A stretch of DNA of 64,000 nt. Origin: Saprospiraceae bacterium. Lineage in GTDB: Bacteria; Bacteroidota; Bacteroidia; Chitinophagales; Saprospiraceae. Location: assembly GCA_016715985.1 (NCBI GenBank), contig JADJXD010000001.1, positions 1,612,001 through 1,676,000 on the forward strand, read 5' to 3'. This document shows positions 63,203-64,000 of this stretch, piece after piece. The notes beneath the pieces were generated by a model. It did no database searches and had not been told where the DNA came from. It saw only the letters and a program-made list of their open reading frames with translations. Within the stretch, counting starts at the first letter, position 1; the number at the start of each line of letters is the position of its first letter. The position numbers and the translations under genes were made by a program.

Positions 63203-64000
63203 ATGGATTCATTGACACAGGTTGTTCTCGGGGCGGCTGTCGGGGAAGCTGTATTAGGCAAAAAAATAGGAAACAGAGCAATTCTGTGGGGTGCTGTAGC
63301 CGGAACCATTCCTGATCTGGATGTGGTTGCAAATGCCTTTCTTTCTCCAATAGATGCTTTAGCTTTTCACAGAGGAATAACACATTCTTTCGTTTTCAGC
63401 ATTCTGGCAGCGCTGGCCTTTGGGTGGCTGTTGCATAAAATGTATCAATATAAACACCATAAATATATTGCTATCGTTTGCTGGGCCTTTATAGTATTAT
63501 CGATCGCAGGTTCTGTGATAATGGTAGATACCATCAGCATTATAAAAACCGTGGCAGGGTTAGTATTACTGGGTACCGGAGTCTATTTTATATATTACAA
63601 ATACCAGAAAGATTCTTATGGCAAACCTTTGAATGTTTCTGTCGGTGATTGGCAGAGACTTTTCTTTTTCTCTCTTGTCACGCATCCAATTTTAGACTGT
63701 TTTACAACATACGGTACACAAATGCTGCTGCCTTTTTCAGATTACAGAATCGGATTTAATAATATCTCAGTTGCAGATCCGGCATACACGGTGCCTTTTT
63801 TGATATTTGTCATCATTGCCATGTTCTATCCAAAAGAAAACAGGAAAAGAGCTATTTTTAACTGGCTCGGAATAGGCATCAGCTCTGCGTATATGTTGAT
63901 GACGTTTTATAATAAAGATCGTGTAAACCACATTTTTGAAGCAAGCCTGCAAAGTGAAAAAATTGAATATTCCCGATATATGACCACACCCACGATATTG
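63203..64000 (+). CDS. YdjM-type membrane-bound metal-dependent hydrolase (3' truncated)
   Basis: The frame opens at the ATG at 63203 and runs off the window end after 266 codons, so no stop is seen. MDSLTQVVLGAAVGEAVLGK and GAVAGTIPDLDVVAN, then HRGITHSF, are the His/Asp signature of the YdjM (DUF457) family. Several membrane helices follow (WAFIVLSIAGSVIMV, VPFLIFVIIAMFYP) with the motif VTHPILDCFTTYGTQ. The enzymatic role is not established in general; hydrolase is the family name. It sits 22 bases after rnc and may belong to the same transcript. Confidence 0.9.
   Translation, partial: MDSLTQVVLGAAVGEAVLGKKIGNRAILWGAVAGTIPDLDVVANAFLSPIDALAFHRGITHSFVFSILAALAFGWLLHKMYQYKHHKYIAIVCWAFIVLSIAGSVIMVDTISIIKTVAGLVLLGTGVYFIYYKYQKDSYGKPLNVSVGDWQRLFFFSLVTHPILDCFTTYGTQMLLPFSDYRIGFNNISVADPAYTVPFLIFVIIAMFYPKENRKRAIFNWLGIGISSAYMLMTFYNKDRVNHIFEASLQSEKIEYSRYMTTPTIL

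Overview
This 64 kb window comes from a Bacteroidota chromosome, most likely of the Saprospiria type. The indications are: type IX secretion (T9SS) C-terminal sorting domains; LytS/LytTR regulators with two-component propellers; TAnnTTTG-type promoter boxes with no clear Shine-Dalgarno sites; AT-rich intergenic DNA; and an acpP-fabF-rnc cluster. The genus cannot be named from sequence alone. No tRNA, rRNA, CRISPR array or prophage core gene was seen.

Layout. (1) 1-8667: three giant fibre-like proteins, the first cut by the window edge. Together they carry 97 copies of a 17-residue YadA-head-like repeat, and each ends in a self-cleaving Peptidase_S74 chaperone domain. A small T9SS-sorted protein sits between the second and third and overlaps the third. 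(2) 8756-12719: a membrane sensor kinase with a propeller ectodomain and its LytTR response regulator. (3) 12791-22927: two divergent leucine-rich-repeat T9SS proteins with almost identical C-terminal thirds, flanking a large cysteine-repeat surface protein and an alpha/beta hydrolase. (4) 23341-31253: a molybdenum hydroxylase locus (two-subunit IorAB-like enzyme, XdhC chaperone, MocA-like cytidylyltransferase, zinc alcohol dehydrogenase). It is interrupted by a lipoprotein serpin and by a REP-associated tyrosine transposase with symmetric palindromic ends. (5) 31321-34264: a soluble KAP-type NTPase, a small outer-membrane-like protein and a 2OG-Fe(II) oxygenase. (6) 34706-46902: membrane, TPR and peptide-transport genes, AlkD-like and DinB/YfiT-like proteins, a BNR-propeller protein next to an unusual membrane-bound winged-helix regulator, a beta-barrel and a fasciclin lipoprotein. 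(7) 47005-60515: mostly housekeeping genes (ABC permease, folB, acyl-CoA dehydrogenase, asnS, two ArsR regulators, tsaB, C-terminal protease, pyk). (8) 60794-64000: acpP, fabF, rnc and a truncated YdjM-like membrane protein.

How the genes fit together. The left third is a cell-surface region: fibres, LRR proteins and cysteine-repeat proteins built for export, with a sensor pair placed to control them. The middle is a small-molecule oxidation module in which the cofactor genes match the enzyme: a MocA-like cytidylyltransferase and XdhC are expected for a molybdopterin-cytosine-dinucleotide enzyme. The right end is core metabolism, translation and lipid synthesis.

Intergenic DNA is rich in dispersed repeats: a hairpin family around CCCTTTAGGG, GTGATGGG arrays with 193-bp duplications, and CATTCACTCATT-type runs. 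One compact promoter-terminator unit near 50.6 kb looks like a small RNA. The best candidates for undescribed biology are the S74 fibre locus with its interleaved T9SS partner, the KAP NTPase, and that small transcript.
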